Below are positions 7,866-8,114 of a stretch of 8,114 bases of DNA, in pieces. How positions within the stretch are numbered: the first letter of the stretch is position 1; every line of letters starts with the position of its first letter. A program made the translations under genes and the position numbers. The notes under the pieces were generated by a model. That model ran no database searches. It was not told the DNA's origin and saw only the letters and a list, made by a program, of their open reading frames with translations. Source of the stretch: an uncultured Polymorphobacter sp. (GTDB lineage Bacteria > Pseudomonadota > Alphaproteobacteria > Sphingomonadales > Sphingomonadaceae); contig CALMPZ010000454.1 in the NCBI GenBank assembly GCA_937871645.1, positions 1 through 8,114 on the forward strand. Reading direction: 5' to 3'.

Positions 7866-8114
7866 ATTAGAATGTCGATGCCGATCCGACATCTACCAGC
7901 CCTTTGGGAACGGCAGGTTTCGGGCTTCACAATATTATCCTGAACGACTGCAGTGGAGCGCACTGCTGCCCGGCGGCTCAACAACGGACGAATGGCCAGT
8001 TTCAGCAAAAGCTGCCGTTTACGCTCCGATCAGGGAATGACTTGAACTGGGTCGGAAGCTGAGGTGGTCCCGCCTGTTTGGACAGTTTGGCGGCTTTGCT
8101 AAGCTAATCCCTGG
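7866..8114. repeat. Gene-free stretch with decayed short palindrome-like repeats (right cluster)
   Basis: Units beginning GAA(T/C)G start at 7870, 7908, 7942, 7990 and 8035, 34-48 bp apart. Several are hairpin-forming: ATGTCG...CGACAT in the first, GCAGTG-GAGCG-CACTGC in the third, CAGC-AAAA-GCTG in the fourth. The fifth contains CTGGGTCGGAAGC, a pattern I associate with dispersed intergenic repeats in proteobacterial genomes. The unit at 7990-8020 matches 2791-2821 in the left cluster at 21 of 31 positions. No gene is supported from 7834 to the window end; the short plus-strand frames here track the repeats. Confidence 0.45.

Overview
The window looks like chromosomal DNA from a GC-rich alphaproteobacterium, most likely a sphingomonad. 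This rests on base composition, a glmU-glmS pair, Ala/Arg-rich proteins and the type of outer-membrane channel present. The assignment is an inference from style; no rRNA or other phylogenetic marker is present.

Left part (1-2530, + strand): the C-terminal half of GlmU, then three bases later a complete GlmS. Together they make the amino-sugar precursor for peptidoglycan and lipopolysaccharide, from fructose-6-phosphate to UDP-GlcNAc.

Left junction (2531-2933, no gene): directly after glmS is an AT-rich block with five direct copies of TGNCAG(T/A)T. The first four are phased by 20-21 bp. The block begins with TGT 24 bases past the glmS stop codon, which is where Tn7-family elements insert (attTn7), and its packing resembles a Tn7 right end. 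No tns gene is visible, so it may be a remnant, or the end of an element whose machinery lies outside the window. It is followed by decayed short palindrome-like repeats.

Central block (2934-7568, all - strand): read in transcription order this is (1) an HdhA-like 7-alpha-hydroxysteroid dehydrogenase family SDR; (2) a second SDR; (3) an outer-membrane beta-barrel of alginate-export style, whose GTG start overlaps the stop of the second SDR (GTGA); (4) after a 139-bp gap with a strong 21-bp dyad, a small winged-helix regulator; (5) a MarC-like six-helix membrane protein. The first three look like a co-translated operon for uptake and oxidation of a hydroxylated hydrophobic or cyclic substrate. 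The last two look like a regulator-membrane protein pair.

Right junction (7569-8114, no complete gene): an 81-codon reading frame with no convincing start runs into the SDR operon and looks like the 3' end of a truncated upstream gene. It is followed by an IS-end-like GC hairpin region and then by the same kind of degenerate repeats seen after glmS. Similar decayed repeats on both sides suggest the minus-strand block is an accessory islet beside glmS.
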